A model generated the notes under the pieces. That model had not been told where the DNA came from, made no database searches, and saw only the letters and a program-made list of their open reading frames with translations. The translations under genes were made by a program, and so were the position numbers. Shown here one piece after another: positions 63,074-64,000 of a stretch of DNA of 64,000 bases (its first letter is position 1; the number at the start of each line of letters is the position of its first letter). The DNA comes from Bog-532 sp963742865 (GTDB lineage: Bacteria > Actinomycetota > Actinomycetes > Streptosporangiales > Streptosporangiaceae), in contig CAVUNW010000052.1 in assembly GCA_963742865.1 (NCBI GenBank), positions 129,956 to 193,955 of the forward strand. The letters run 5' to 3'.

Positions 63074-64000
63074 GGGGGTGTGATTTCACCCTGTTTGCTG
63101 AACGTCGCGTTGCACGGGCTGGAGGAGGCCGCCGGGGTCCGTTACAAGACCTCTGGCATTCACGCCGGGGAGACCAGGCGGGTACCCCGGTCGCGGTCAG
63201 GTACGCCGATGACGTGGTCGTGCTCTGCCACAGCCAGGAGCAGGCCGGGCAGGTCAAGGCGCGGCTTGCGGAGTGGCTGGCACCCCGGGGGCTGGCCTTC
63301 AACGAGGACAAGACGAAGATCGTCGACCTCGGGGAGGGTCTGGACTTCCTCGGGTTCAGCGTCCGCCGCTACAACCGCAAGCTACTGATCAAGCCGTCCA
63401 AGGCGGCCATCAGGCGGCTCCGGGAACGGCTCGCAGCCGAGACGCGCAAGCTGCGCGGCTTGAACGCGGTGGCGATCATCACCACGCTCAGCCCGATCAT
63501 CCGGGGCTGGGCAGCCTACTACCGGACAGTGGTGTCATCCAGGGTGTTCCGCTTGCTGGACAGCTACCTGTGGAGGCTGCTCTACAAGTGGGCCAGATGG
63601 CGCCACCGCAACAAGCCGAGCGCTGGATCGCCGGCCGGTACTTCGGCAAGTTCAACAAGTTCAGGAACGACCGGTGGGTGTTCGGCGACCGCGACAGCGG
63701 CGGCTACCTGGTCAAGTTCTCCTGGACCGGCATCGAACGGCATGTGCCGGTCAAGGGCTGGGCATCCCCCGATGACCCGGCCCTGGCCGCGTACTGGGCC
63801 GAACGGCGCAAAAAGGTGAAACCCCCGCTGGACAGCTACACCCTGCGCCTGCTGACCAGGCAGGCCGGGCTTGCCCGCTGTGCGGGGACCACCTGCTGAC
63901 CGCCGACCAGCCACCCCAATCCCCCCAGCAATGGGAACGGTGGTGACTGCAGGTCACCCGCAGGGCGATAGCCGCCAGCTACCTCATCCACCACGGGAGG
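63074..64000 (+). pseudogene. ltrA: Group II intron reverse transcriptase/maturase, 3' part
   Basis: GGVISPCLLNVALHGLEEAA continues the TPQGG at 56073. After a shift near 63178, PVAVRYADDVVVLCHSQEQA carries the catalytic YADD. FNEDKTKIVDLGEGLDFLGF, then domain X (LSPIIRGWAAYYRTVVSSRV) follow. A shift near 63625 leads to GRYFGKFNKFRNDRWVFGDR. A final shift would give an HNH-type PLCGDHLL segment, which runs past the window end. At least three indels. Confidence 0.87.

Larger units (their letters stand above)
54785..64000 (+). mobile_element. Group II intron, interrupted by RIT elements and running past the window end
   Basis: A GTGCG 5'-end consensus occurs at 54785 and again at 54941, followed by GC-rich, highly structured non-coding sequence. 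The maturase/reverse transcriptase frame begins near 55360. The frame breaks at 56073 and resumes at 63074, so ~7 kb was inserted later. Domain V/VI and the 3' splice site should lie beyond 64000. The exact 5' boundary and class are uncertain. Confidence 0.65.

Overview
This is a high-GC chromosomal segment that looks actinobacterial (Actinomycetota). The evidence is strong GC bias at third codon positions, GTG/TTG starts, and families such as EACC1, F420/PPOX-type and CGNR proteins, DUF664, DUF3237 and RIT recombinases. I would guess a Streptosporangiales-like soil organism, but that placement is inference. I saw no rRNA, tRNA or CRISPR array.

Layout. 0-9 kb: 3' end of an MFS exporter, a VapBC-type toxin-antitoxin pair, then an EACC1 + caspase/cyclase/NTPase/TPR conflict module on the minus strand, a 1-kb duplicated tract with a dead IS5-type transposase, and a YhgE-like membrane protein. 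9.5-34 kb: mostly monocistronic metabolic and regulatory genes (hydrolases, DinB/DUF664, MFS with a divergent CGNR regulator, ParB-like protein, thioredoxin-reductase-like flavoprotein, HMCES/YedK, O-methyltransferase, VOC, cupin, epoxide hydrolase, ApeA-like HEPN protein, GNAT, two MDR reductases, NDH-2). Broken genes and short dispersed intergenic repeats lie between them. 34-40 kb is a graveyard: amidohydrolase tail, TIR-repeat effector, IS5 and IS630 transposases, zinc-ribbon fragment. A lipoprotein S41 protease sits among them. 40.7-45.4 kb: a lodB-lodA-type operon (flavoprotein plus CTQ-type oxidase) with a translationally coupled 649-residue protein of unknown function. 45.7-54 kb: CoA-binding protein, DUF6933, a lysine 6-aminotransferase/semialdehyde dehydrogenase operon, and a divergent polar amino-acid ABC importer whose permease and ATPase are frameshifted.

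54.8-64 kb is the most unusual part. The reverse-transcriptase gene of a group II intron is split at its TPQGG/VISP segment by a 7-kb composite of two nested Recombinase-In-Trio (RIT) elements. The inner RIT (58231-61724, 83-bp ends with one mismatch) sits in the codons for the LRH motif of the outer element's ritB. A 1-kb piece carrying the ritB 3' end and ritC 5' end is inverted beside it. The same LRH codons of ritC carry a 20-bp palindromic footprint of the form TTATGTG-N6-CACATAA. A second such footprint lies in the intron gene next to the outer element. Together these suggest repeated insertion, inversion and excision of one tyrosine-recombinase transposon family.

Caution: many otherwise well-preserved genes (MFS, HMCES, GAF kinase, ABC permease and ATPase, ritA/ritB, ltrA) contain single-base frameshifts. 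Either this genome is rich in young pseudogenes or the assembly has residual indel errors, so each pseudogene call is provisional.
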